DNA from: CAYYMH01 sp964472785
GTDB taxonomy: Bacteria; Zhuqueibacterota; Zhuqueibacteria; Thermofontimicrobiales; Thermofontimicrobiaceae
NCBI GenBank assembly: GCA_964472785.1
Contig: CAYYMH010000002.1
Span: forward strand, 150,620 to 214,619
Direction of reading: 5' to 3'
DNA length: 64,000 nt
Shown: in pieces, positions 37,400 through 46,200 of the stretch
Position numbering within the stretch: the first letter of the stretch is position 1
How the letters are laid out: the number at the start of each line of letters is the position of its first letter
Notes under the pieces: model-generated
Told to the model about the DNA's origin: nothing
Databases searched by the model: none
What the model saw: only the letters and a program-made list of their open reading frames with translations
Program-made: the position numbers and the translations under genes

Positions 37400-37772
37400 T
37401 GAATTGCCCTCTCTTTATTTAAAACATTTCAATCAGGGTCGATTTTACATTAAACAGCATCTAAAATATGATAACTATTTTTGAATTTATCAAGTAATTT
37501 CTAACCTGCATTATTCATAAACTTTGCCACAGAGGCAATGAGGTCACAGACAAACAATAACTTGTGAACATAGTAACTTTCAAATAAAGTTGATAAATAT
37601 CTGACCGCATATTTTTTGTAACGTTTTGAAAAATAAAACTCTGTGTCCTCTGAGCCTCTGTGGCTACGAATTTTTCAGGCTAAACTCACCCCATGTTAAG
37701 AATTAGACGTTAGAGACTGCTTACTTCTTAATTTTTATCAATTACTTCACCCTAAAAAACAAACGAACAATA
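37400..37772. other. Intergenic gap holding a dyad repeat
   Basis: 373 bases between the orphan MNT gene and the GNAT gene. The only structure I see is the repeat at 37525-37665; there is no ORF or tRNA. Confidence 0.5.
37525..37665. repeat. Dyad repeat of the CCACAGAG type
   Basis: The left arm (37525-37550) reads TGCCACAGAGGCAATGAGGT. The right arm (37639-37665), on the minus strand, reads AGCCACAGAGGCTCAGAGGA. The two 26-base arms are close inverted copies separated by about 88 bases, so a transcript could fold into a long hairpin. It is the same general type as the element at 12817-12963 (CACAAAG units). Confidence 0.7.
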
Positions 37773-38267
37773 TCATTTATTTTCAAGCTTTCCTCTGCTT
37801 GTAAGCATCATCTGATGCCTGATTGGCTCAAATCCCATCGCTCGGAACACTGTCGTTGCCCGAGAATTTTTGTGCCAGACATTCAGTTGTATTTGATCGA
37901 TTCCCTCAGCGCGCGCCACTTCAAGTGCTTTGGCAGCCAGTTTCTTACCGATCCCCTGTCCCTGGTACTTTTCATCCACCTGAATGTGGTCGATTTCCAC
38001 AAACTCCATCGGATCAACAAACACATACTCCGGTCTGCGACAAACGTGCAGCATGACATAACCAATCGGTCTATTATTGTCCAGCGCCAAAAACATGGTA
38101 AACTCCGGATCTTTCAACCGCTCCAGAAAAAAAATCACCAACTCCTCATGAGCCGGCTCCCGGAAAAAGATCGGGTACATTTCAACATGAAGCATCTGCA
38201 CTTTCATGCAGAGCCTGGCGAGACTGTCCGCGTCAGTTTGCTTTGCTCTTCTGATTTGTATATTCAT
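37773..38267 (-). CDS. GNAT-family N-acetyltransferase
   Basis: 164-residue acetyltransferase. The acetyl-CoA pyrophosphate loop is VDEKYQGQGIGKKLAAKAL (QGxGxG type), preceded by a beta strand with IDHIQV, and followed by LNVWHKNSRATTVFRAMGFEPI, the typical end of the fold. The acceptor substrate cannot be predicted. It begins 12 bases after the 458-residue gene on the same strand, so the two are probably co-transcribed. Confidence 0.9.
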   Translation of the reverse strand: MNIQIRRAKQTDADSLARLCMKVQMLHVEMYPIFFREPAHEELVIFFLERLKDPEFTMFLALDNNRPIGYVMLHVCRRPEYVFVDPMEFVEIDHIQVDEKYQGQGIGKKLAAKALEVARAEGIDQIQLNVWHKNSRATTVFRAMGFEPIRHQMMLTSRGKLENK

Positions 38268-38279
38268 TCAAAAAATCCA

Positions 38280-39656
38280 TTACAATTCTACCCCCAATTC
38301 CTTCTTAATTTTTTCTATCGAAACAACCTCCTCTCCTTGCTGCCGCTTTCGTTCCAGCAGATTTTCCAATCCTTTTAACCAATCAATCAATAAAGGTCGC
38401 GCCACCACATCGCGGCTCGCCTCACGCGGTGTCAGATTATTCAGAGCAGGTACTTTTTGGTCAAGCAATTCTAAAAAATATCTCTTGCTGATGTCCTTAA
38501 GAATTTTCGCCTTTTTTTTCTGATCAAATTCCGGGGCTTCAGGTTCTTGTTCTTCAGGTTGCTCTTTTGAATCCAAGTCATATTTCATCTTTACGATTTT
38601 TTTAAATGAAAGCGCGTCACCAAAAAGATGCTTCAAATGACGTCGACCGAACTCTGCTAATTCAACCGATTTCGTTTCCAGCCGACAAAGCGATTTATCG
38701 ACATACAAATTTCCGAGCGCCTCTATCTCCATTTTGTTGCCGTCAGCGTCTAACTGTTCCATTGTCAACATGTATCCATCTTCGATCTCCCCAACCTTGA
38801 TTGGCTCCAGCTCTTTTTCAATTCCCAAAGTGACCCAATCGAAGCTATACCGATCCGTTTTTTTCTTCTTATTTCCGCGCCGAACTTCTTTTTTATCCAA
38901 GAAATAAAACTCATCGAGCGAATCTATTTTCTCCAAAATCGTCAAGAAATCTTTTACCTGAAAGCGAACTTCACTTGGCTGGAACTCGCCATAAGGTGTG
39001 TAAAATTTCTTGTTTTTTTCCTTTTCTCTGATCTCACGATCAATCTGGTGAAAAACATCCCAGCGGTCTTTGGCAAAAGCTGCATAGTCTTCTTTTTCTG
39101 TTGAACTGCTGTACTCTGACCAGGCTTCTTTAATTCGCTTCACAATATAATCCTTATTACGCTGATTAAACAATTCAACCGCACCGGTAGCATAATATTC
39201 ATCCTTAATAAAATAACACCGTGACAAAAAAACATCCCACTTAACAAACTTGTGCGATGAAGAAACATCTCTCAAAAAACCCTCTTTCTCCGTAATGAGA
39301 GATTTAATATAGGTCCCTTGTCCGGGGAGGACTTTCTGAACTTCATAAAAATCACGGTAGGAGTCTGCCTGGGCGCGCATCTCATCCAATTCCGAATCGG
39401 TAAATCGTTCGGGATAATGATCGATCACCCAACTCAAAAATCGATCACTTAGTTCATCAAAATAGAAATCAATATAAAGAATATCAAAAAGTTTCAACCC
39501 TGCCAACTGTACCTCATCTTCTGAGGTGGTTCTTAAGCGTCTTTTAAATTCTGATTCCGATTCATTAAATAATTTCCTGATCACCACCGGCATCTTTCGC
39601 GCCAACCTGGGATGTTCATCAAATATCTCCGAGACTTTTGATTCAAATGTTGCCAT
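38280..39656 (-). CDS. Unrecognised 458-residue soluble protein
   Basis: I do not recognise this gene. The product is charged, rich in Lys and Glu, has no signal peptide or membrane segment and is largely helical by composition. An Asp/Tyr/Phe-rich segment (FDILYIDFYFDELSDRFLSW, about 58-77) lies near the N-terminus; a middle region has TPYGEFQPSEV and a charged stretch (EVRRGNKKKKTDRY). The C-terminal PALNNLTPREASRD followed by RPLLIDWLKGLENLLERKRQ resembles a PAL-TPrEA motif I have seen at the end of SEC-C and related proteins, though no SEC-C metal ligands are present. It sits upstream of the GNAT gene in the accessory stretch and may be co-transcribed with it. Confidence 0.6.
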   Translation of the reverse strand: MATFESKVSEIFDEHPRLARKMPVVIRKLFNESESEFKRRLRTTSEDEVQLAGLKLFDILYIDFYFDELSDRFLSWVIDHYPERFTDSELDEMRAQADSYRDFYEVQKVLPGQGTYIKSLITEKEGFLRDVSSSHKFVKWDVFLSRCYFIKDEYYATGAVELFNQRNKDYIVKRIKEAWSEYSSSTEKEDYAAFAKDRWDVFHQIDREIREKEKNKKFYTPYGEFQPSEVRFQVKDFLTILEKIDSLDEFYFLDKKEVRRGNKKKKTDRYSFDWVTLGIEKELEPIKVGEIEDGYMLTMEQLDADGNKMEIEALGNLYVDKSLCRLETKSVELAEFGRRHLKHLFGDALSFKKIVKMKYDLDSKEQPEEQEPEAPEFDQKKKAKILKDISKRYFLELLDQKVPALNNLTPREASRDVVARPLLIDWLKGLENLLERKRQQGEEVVSIEKIKKELGVEL

Positions 39657-39707
39657 AAAATATTACCTCTTGTTTTTTTGTTCATAACTTCCAGAATAAT
39701 AACAATT

Positions 39708-39908
39708 TTAATTTTTTACATCCTGCTCAATTTGATCAAAATTATCATCTTTCCAGACGGATATGTTTCTAAAATCATTTTTCCAATCATTCTTCTTTGT
39801 AGATAAAAATTCTCTTTTGATCATTTGGAAAAAGTGATAGAATTTTCTGGTCTGCTCCTCATCTAAATTTAAAATATCATTCATTAATTTTTCTTTATAT
39901 TTTAACAT
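39708..39908 (-). CDS. Small antitoxin-like protein, hypothetical
   Basis: 66 residues from the ATG at 39908, which has GGAG six bases upstream; an extension to a TTG at 39932 is less likely. The protein is acidic/basic mixed (MLKYKEKLMNDILNLDEEQ, then DFRNISVWKDDNF). The ISVWKDDNF tail resembles the C-termini of some small antitoxins, but no toxin gene is adjacent, so this is a weak guess. It sits among other accessory genes with no clear partner. Confidence 0.4.
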   Translation of the reverse strand: MLKYKEKLMNDILNLDEEQTRKFYHFFQMIKREFLSTKKNDWKNDFRNISVWKDDNFDQIEQDVKN

Positions 39909-40066
39909 ATGAGTCTCCACGTTCAACTTCAATATATAATATTTTTTTCGAATTTTGGATTCACAATTTTACAAATTAAATCCGATAAAATCAAGAAATA
40001 ATTAAAACAATCGAATAAACTTGGTTGGCCTGTAATTCAATTAGAATGAAACACACCAATTACCTT

Positions 40067-41563
40067 TTACAACCGCAACCCCCTCGGCACAATAAATCTC
40101 TCCGCCAAATCAAACGCACCCTGAACGATAAGAGCGAGCAGTGCAGCCGGGACAGCGCCTTCTAAAATCAAACCAATGTCATCGAGGCGGATGCCGGTGA
40201 GAATGGGCTGACCGTAGCCGCCGGCGCCGATCAGTGCTCCCAGGGTGGCAGTTCCGATATTGATGACCGCGGACGTTTTGATTCCAGCTAAAATCGTGCT
40301 TGACGCCATGGGCAATTCAACCAACCGCAGCCGCTCAGCAGGCGGGAGTCCCAGTGCAGAGGCGGATTCGACAATAGAGGGCGGAATGTCACGGATGCCG
40401 GTAAACGTGTTTCTTACGATGGGAAGCAAACTGTAGAGAAAAAGCGCCATAATCGCTGGCGGACCGCCGATACCGAGGAGCGGAATCATAAACACTAACA
40501 ATGCCAACGAGGGAATGGTTTGAATGATACCTACTACGCCGAGAATTATTTTTTCTATTTTGGTCATTTTGACTGCCAATATGCCCAGCAGAATGGCTAA
40601 TAAAATCGCCGCTGACAGAGAGATGGCAACCAAGAATAAGTGTCCGGTGGTGTGTTTCCAGAGACGCTGCCAGAAATTTTCCTGCGTAAATTCGGTGCGT
40701 TTGCCAAACATTTTGAGGATAAATTCAGCAGCGATTTCTTTTTCGTGTATTCCGAAAATTTTTGCCTGCGCATTCATGGCAATCATTTCTTTTTCCGATA
40801 TTTTTCCGGTGAGGGCTTGCAATTTTTTCACTAAAACCGGCGCTCGTGATTTCAAAGCGTCGCGATAAAGGAACACAGCGTCGTAATTGGGAAAATAGTT
40901 CAGGTCATCTTTTAACGTTCTCAAATTATAGTACTCAATTTCCGCATCCGTCGAGTACATGTCGATCACGTCGATGGCGCCACTGGCGATACCGCGGTAT
41001 GCCAGATCGTGATCCAGTCCGCGTACATTTTGTTGCGGCAGATTGTAAAAAGCACGCAATCCCTGCCAGCCGTCAGCTCGGTCCATAAATTCATTGGTGA
41101 AGCCAAATTTCAAATCCGGAAAGTTTCTCAAATCGGAGATTTTGGCAACACCTAATTTTTTAGCGAGGGATTCTCTCATTCCAATGGCATAAGTGTTATT
41201 GAATCCCAGCGGCTGACTCATTTCAATACTAAAATCTCTCAATTTCCGCCGGAGTTGTTTTTCAGATTGAAGGTTGTGCTCGTGCAAAATTTCGCGCAGA
41301 ATCGTGCCGGTATAATCCGGGTAAAGGTCAATTTCCCCTTTCAGCAATGCATTCCAGAGCACACGCGTTCCGCCCAACTGTTTTCGATGCGTACTCGTTA
41401 CGCCGACACTTTGCGCCAACTGATTGACGATTTCACCGAGGATCACATTTTCAGTAAATTTTTTGGAACCGATTTTTATATCATCATCTGCAGTAAAAGC
41501 GTGACTCCCCAAGCCACAAAGAAAAACGACCAATAAAATAATTTTTATCATCGAATATTTCAA
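40067..41563 (-). CDS. Betaine/choline-type ABC transporter, substrate-binding domain fused to permease
   Basis: 498-residue two-domain protein. After a signal/anchor segment, the N-terminal half (about 28-285) is a substrate-binding domain of the ProX/OpuAC type (IGSKKFTENVILGEI, LYPDYTGTI, YSTDAEIEYYNL). The second half (about 305-498) is a ProW-like permease with about five membrane helices (ALLVFMIPLLGIGGPPAIMA, RNTFTGIRDIPPSIVESASALG, GTATLGALIGAGGYG). The order is binding domain first. The start is TTG at 41563 with GAGGGA five bases before it, overlapping the ATPase gene by four bases. The substrate is likely a quaternary ammonium osmoprotectant such as glycine betaine or choline; the exact compound is inference. 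Confidence 0.9.
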   Translation of the reverse strand: MKYSMIKIILLVVFLCGLGSHAFTADDDIKIGSKKFTENVILGEIVNQLAQSVGVTSTHRKQLGGTRVLWNALLKGEIDLYPDYTGTILREILHEHNLQSEKQLRRKLRDFSIEMSQPLGFNNTYAIGMRESLAKKLGVAKISDLRNFPDLKFGFTNEFMDRADGWQGLRAFYNLPQQNVRGLDHDLAYRGIASGAIDVIDMYSTDAEIEYYNLRTLKDDLNYFPNYDAVFLYRDALKSRAPVLVKKLQALTGKISEKEMIAMNAQAKIFGIHEKEIAAEFILKMFGKRTEFTQENFWQRLWKHTTGHLFLVAISLSAAILLAILLGILAVKMTKIEKIILGVVGIIQTIPSLALLVFMIPLLGIGGPPAIMALFLYSLLPIVRNTFTGIRDIPPSIVESASALGLPPAERLRLVELPMASSTILAGIKTSAVINIGTATLGALIGAGGYGQPILTGIRLDDIGLILEGAVPAALLALIVQGAFDLAERFIVPRGLRL

Positions 41564-42312
41564 ATCTGTCCCTCATTCATCTTTTCGAGCGGACTGCGCT
41601 GGGCATTGACAAATCGTTCCACAAAATCATTCGCGGGTGATTTGACAAGTTGCTCAATGGTTCCTTGTTGAACCAACTCGCCATCGCGGATTAGCACAAT
41701 GGTATCGGCAATGTAAGCGGCTTCCCCAAGGTCGTGGGTCACAAACAGCACGGTTTTATTTAGCTTGCGAAAAATTGCTTTCAGCTCCGCCTGCAAATCA
41801 ATGCGGATCATCGGATCGAGCGCACCCAGAGGTTCGTCCAACAGCAAAAGATCCGGGTCTAACATCAATGCCCGCATCAAACTGACCCGCTGGCGCTGTC
41901 CGCCGGAGAGCTGTGCCGGGAAACGATTCAATCCATCCGCTGGAAATTGAGTTAATTCAATAAGCTCAGAAATACGATTTTCAATTTGTGTCCCGGACCA
42001 CCCCAAATAAGACGCCATTAATGAAATATTTTGGCGTGTGGTTAAATGAGGAAAAAGCCCGCCTTCCTGAATCACATAACCCATGTTTCGGCGTAATTGC
42101 AGGATGTTCTCGTCACGTATCTCCTGGTCGTTCAAGATAATGGAACCGGCATCCGGTGTAATGAGCCTGATGATCATTCTCAGGATGGTTGATTTCCCGC
42201 ACCCGCTGGGACCTATCAGCGCGACTGTCCGACCCCTTTCAACTTCGAGAGTGAATGACTTAACAGCCGCAAGTTTGTCAAATGATTTTGTAATGTTGGT
42301 TAATTGGAGCAT
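41560..42312 (-). CDS. ABC transporter ATP-binding protein, betaine/choline type
   Basis: 250-residue ATPase paired with the downstream fused permease. The motifs are Walker A GPSGCGKSTI, the Q-loop NMGYVIQEGG, signature LSGGQRQRVSL, Walker B LLLLDEPLGALDP and the H-loop VTHD. It lacks the CBS domains found in ProV/OpuAA, which puts it with the shorter OpuFA-like subunits. Its stop overlaps the permease start by four bases. Confidence 0.93.
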   Translation of the reverse strand: MLQLTNITKSFDKLAAVKSFTLEVERGRTVALIGPSGCGKSTILRMIIRLITPDAGSIILNDQEIRDENILQLRRNMGYVIQEGGLFPHLTTRQNISLMASYLGWSGTQIENRISELIELTQFPADGLNRFPAQLSGGQRQRVSLMRALMLDPDLLLLDEPLGALDPMIRIDLQAELKAIFRKLNKTVLFVTHDLGEAAYIADTIVLIRDGELVQQGTIEQLVKSPANDFVERFVNAQRSPLEKMNEGQI

Positions 42313-42358
42313 GGATATGTTTTAGGGCAGTTAAACATTGATTTGGCTGAATTAATAA

Positions 42359-42730
42359 TTAACGAATATCACCGATCATTTTCTTGACCGTTTTAAACAA
42401 AATTGGAATATATTTTTTACACACCAAAAATATTTCTTCTGCATCGATGTCAAAGTAATGATGCGTAATTACATCTCTTAACCCCATTCCACCTTTCCAG
42501 TCCACTTGAGGATAATTCTTTAGAAGAGATCTGTTTGTAATTTTATCAATTCTTTTCAGGCTTTCTCCAATTGCAATAAGCTGCATGCATATTGCATCTA
42601 ACTTTTCCATCCCTTCCGGTGAATTTGTAAAGTCCTCTGCCCTTTTTATCGGTTTGAAACGAATGCTCACTTTTTGAGTCGACTCTAAAATTTGATTTAG
42701 TATGTCTAAAGCAAATTCTTTATCATACAT
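42359..42730 (-). CDS. HEPN-domain toxin (HepT-like, DUF86)
   Basis: About 123 residues from ATG 42730 (MYDKEFALDIL), overlapping the MNT stop by eight bases (ATGTATGA). The catalytic motif RX4HXY is present as RDVITHHY in GMGLRDVITHHYFDIDAEEI; in characterised HepT toxins this motif gives RNase activity, and the Tyr is the site of AMP addition by MntA. The longer frame from 42748 is less likely because the degenerate copy at 37116 uses the same overlapping start. Toxin role is from family knowledge; target RNA unknown. Confidence 0.88.
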   Translation of the reverse strand: MYDKEFALDILNQILESTQKVSIRFKPIKRAEDFTNSPEGMEKLDAICMQLIAIGESLKRIDKITNRSLLKNYPQVDWKGGMGLRDVITHHYFDIDAEEIFLVCKKYIPILFKTVKKMIGDIR

Positions 42731-43013
42731 AAATGGCATCCCTTTCAATTCTTTTTTTAAGATAGGGATTCATTTTTTCACGTTTTCTTACAATGTCAAT
42801 TTTGCTATGAAGCAGTTTTTCCAAGTCAGCTTTAATATGAACAATCTTAAAAATGTCAGGTTCGTTCGTTTCAATGACGATATCAATATCACTATCATCT
42901 CCTGATTCCTCTCTAGAATATGAACCAAATAATCCGAGTTTACTGATGGCGTACTTTTGGGCATTCTCTTCTCGATATTTTTTCAGTTTTTCAAGAATGT
43001 CTGAACGATTCAT
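42723..43013 (-). CDS. MNT-type nucleotidyltransferase antitoxin
   Basis: 96 residues with the GSX10DXD motif (GSYSREESGDDSDID), the strand IVIET, and the KREKMNPYLKKRIERDAIYV end, closely related to the orphan MNT at 37109-37399. In the known MntA-HepT pairs this enzyme transfers AMP to the toxin tyrosine. It is first in the operon and overlaps the toxin by eight bases, so they are made together. A promoter candidate lies at 43047-43075. Confidence 0.9.
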   Translation of the reverse strand: MNRSDILEKLKKYREENAQKYAISKLGLFGSYSREESGDDSDIDIVIETNEPDIFKIVHIKADLEKLLHSKIDIVRKREKMNPYLKKRIERDAIYV

Positions 43014-43046
43014 CCTTTAGCTCCTATTTAAAAATTGTTTTATTTT

Positions 43047-43075
43047 ATTCTACAAAATTACTTTAATAAAATCAA
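43047..43075 (-). promoter_or_regulatory. Promoter candidate for the MNT/HEPN pair
   Basis: Minus strand TTGATT (43075-43070), 17-base spacer, TAGAAT (43052-43047), about 35 bases before the MNT ATG. Confidence 0.5.
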
Positions 43076-43172
43076 GTAAAAATTGTATTTGAATTCATCA
43101 CAATGAATTTTCATTAATAAATATTCCTTGATAATCTCCCGTTTTTCAAATTCAAGCAATATAATTTTTAAC

Positions 43173-43200
43173 TTGACATTACAAAAATATTTTGTATATT
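43173..43200 (+). promoter_or_regulatory. Promoter candidate for the lamin-tail-domain gene
   Basis: TTGACA (43173-43178), 16-base spacer, TATATT (43195-43200), about 50 bases before the ATG at 43249. Confidence 0.6.
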
Positions 43201-43248
43201 GCAATCATAAATTTTTGCAGTCAGTTTCGTAACAAGTGGTGCACACTA

Positions 43249-46200
43249 ATGAAAAAATTTAAACTATTTATTCTACTGACGCTGCTTTTAAAATTTACGT
43301 CTGCTACTGTCACTTTTAGCCAAATCGTGCTCTCCGAAATTATGTTCGATCCAATCGGCAGTGAATATTATGATGAATTTATCGAACTCTATAACACCAG
43401 CGCTGTCGATACGGTGGACCTTGCCTGGTGGGTGATCAGCGATAGCTCGGATTACGACATCATCATTCCTCACGAAAGCGGTACCAAATTAGCACCGGGA
43501 CAGTTTGCTCTCATTCTCGATTCCGGATATTTTGAGAATTCGGATCACTACGATGGAATCATTCCTGACGATGCATTGATTTTGACAATCAATAATGCAA
43601 CCTTTGGTTCTGGCGGTTTATCCAACAGCACAGCCGAACCTGTTATCTTGATTGCTGCCACTGGTGACACAGTAGCAAAATATCGATACTCACTGGATAA
43701 CGAACCCGGCTATTCGGATGAAAAAATTAATCTTTTCGGATCGGATAATGCTGATAATTGGGCGAACAGCAGGGTATTAAATGGTACGCCCGGGAAGTTG
43801 AACAGCGTGCAACCAATGACTCATGATCTATCCGTCGAGTTGGTCGCTTTCCCTGAAACTTTGCAGCCGGATCAGTCTGTTACACTGGTCGCTCAAATTA
43901 AGAATTTAGGTCTATCTTCAGCGTTTAATTTTGAGCTCAACTTTTATCACGATACCAACTTGGACTCAATTTACAGTCATCAAGAACAAATCAGCTCGAC
44001 ATTTTTATTTGAAGATTCATTGGCTCAAAACGATACTGTCCAGCAAAAATTGGAAGTTGAAAATTTGAAGAGCGGTCATCATCGATTTTTCGCTGGGGTG
44101 TCCTACTCGCCGGATCAGGATAGCTACAATAATTTATCATCTGCAGAAGTAAAAGTCGGTTTTCCTGAAAAGTCACTTGTGATAAATGAAATCATGTTCA
44201 GACCGAACTCAAATGAGCCGGAGTGGGTTGAGCTGTTCAATCCGCGAGATGATTCGATTAATATTCAGCACTGGAAGTTATCGGATTCGCGAACAGACAA
44301 CAAATTAACCATTTCAGTGGCTCCGCTTTTTATTCCGGCTGACGGATATTTCATCATTGCTGATGACAGCACTTTTTTCGATGTTTATCCAAACTGTACC
44401 TGTCAAATAATGGTCGCTGATAATTTTCCCGCTCTGAACAACAGCGGTGACGCAGTAACCATCTACGACTTAACCGGCACTATCATTGATCAGGTCAACT
44501 ATCAATCTAATTGGGGGAGTAAGACCGGTGTCTCGTTAGAACGAATTCTGTTTGACGGCGAATCAGATGATCCGGTGAATTGGGCACTTTCTCAGAGCTC
44601 GGATGGTTCAACGCCATGTTTGAAAAATAGTGTGGCTCCGCGAGAATTTGATTTGCTGCTAAAATCTTCTTCCAGACTGGTGGATGCTGGCTCGATTCAA
44701 ACAACGGTGACCATCGTCAACCTTGGCGTAAATCCAATTTCTGATTTTCGATGTGAGATTTATTTGGATGAAAATTTGGATTCTTTAGCCCAGCAGAATG
44801 AGCTTTTCGATGAATACGACTACGTGGGTCCTGCATTAGCCTGGTATGATTCCACCCAATACAGTTTCTCTATTCCTGATTTAAATTCCGGAATAAATCA
44901 AATCATCGCCAAACTGATTGCTCCCACTGATGAGGATACATCGAACAATTATTCAATACATCGAGTATTTATTCCCTTTTCAGCCGGAAAGCTGTTAATC
45001 AACGAAGTCATGTTCAAACCGCTTTCCGGAATGCCGGAGTGGATCGAAATTTACAATCCGGGAGTTGATTCTGTCAATCTGTTGAACTGGTTTTTTAGCG
45101 ATTCCAATACAGAAGAGAAGCTACTCATTTCAGATAGCACTTTCTGGTTAAACTCAAGCAGCTATGTCGTCATTTCCCAATCAGCATCGCTCACCGATCA
45201 ATTTCCATCGCTTAACGAAAGTCATGTCATTGTACCCAGTTCCTGGCCCACGTTGAACAACACCTTTGATCAACTGCTGATTTTTGATCCAACTTTTCAG
45301 ACAATCGACAGCATGGCGTACTACAATTCCTGGAGTGAGGAGCGCGGTGTTTCTTTAGAGCGGGTTGATTTTTTCAACCCGAATGTCGATAGCACCAACT
45401 GGTCACCTTCGATAGACTCGCTCGGGGGCACGCCCGGCGGATTTAACAGCGTCTCGCCACTCGATTTCGATCTTGCTGTTATTGAAACTCATTACCTTCC
45501 GAAAAACCCATTCCCCGGTGACCGGATCACATTTTTTACCGTCGTCCAAAATGTCGGTCGGAAATCCGTGTTGAGCTTTGAATTAACATATTTCATTGAC
45601 TATAATCTGGACAACACATTCCAATCAGATGAAAAAATCGGTGAATCACTTTCATTTGATCAAATCTTACCTCCGAATGAAATCGTCACCACCGAATTGA
45701 CAGCTATCTGTCCGGAATCCGGTCAATACAAAATGTTAGCTCAATTAAAAGCAACTGATGACTTAAAAAAACAGAACGATACACTTTCGACAGTCTTAAG
45801 TGTTGGGTTTGCTGAAAAGTCATTGGTAATTAATGAAATTATGTACAGTCCCGATGGTGAGATGCCCGAATGGATCGAACTCTATAATCCCCTTTCCCGC
45901 GAAACGGATGTGAAGAACTGGTCATTTGCCGATAGTGACAGCGCACACCCAATTCAACTGACGCATAACCATCTTTTCGTTTCACCGAATTCATTTCTGA
46001 TCGTAAGTCAGGATTCAATGATAAGCGATCATTTTGATTTATCAGAGTCTGATCTAATCATTATCAAAAATCTCCCCAATTTAAATAACGACGAGGATTA
46101 CGTTTTTATCTTTGACGCCAATAAAAATCTGATTGATGAGGTGCACTATTTCGATGATTGGGGTGGAGAAAAGGGCGTTTCATTGGAGCGAATCAATCCG

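Noticed and set aside
37815..38378. 187-residue plus-strand open frame opposite the GNAT gene
   Set aside because: Antisense shadow of the GNAT and the following gene, with no ribosome site or family motif.
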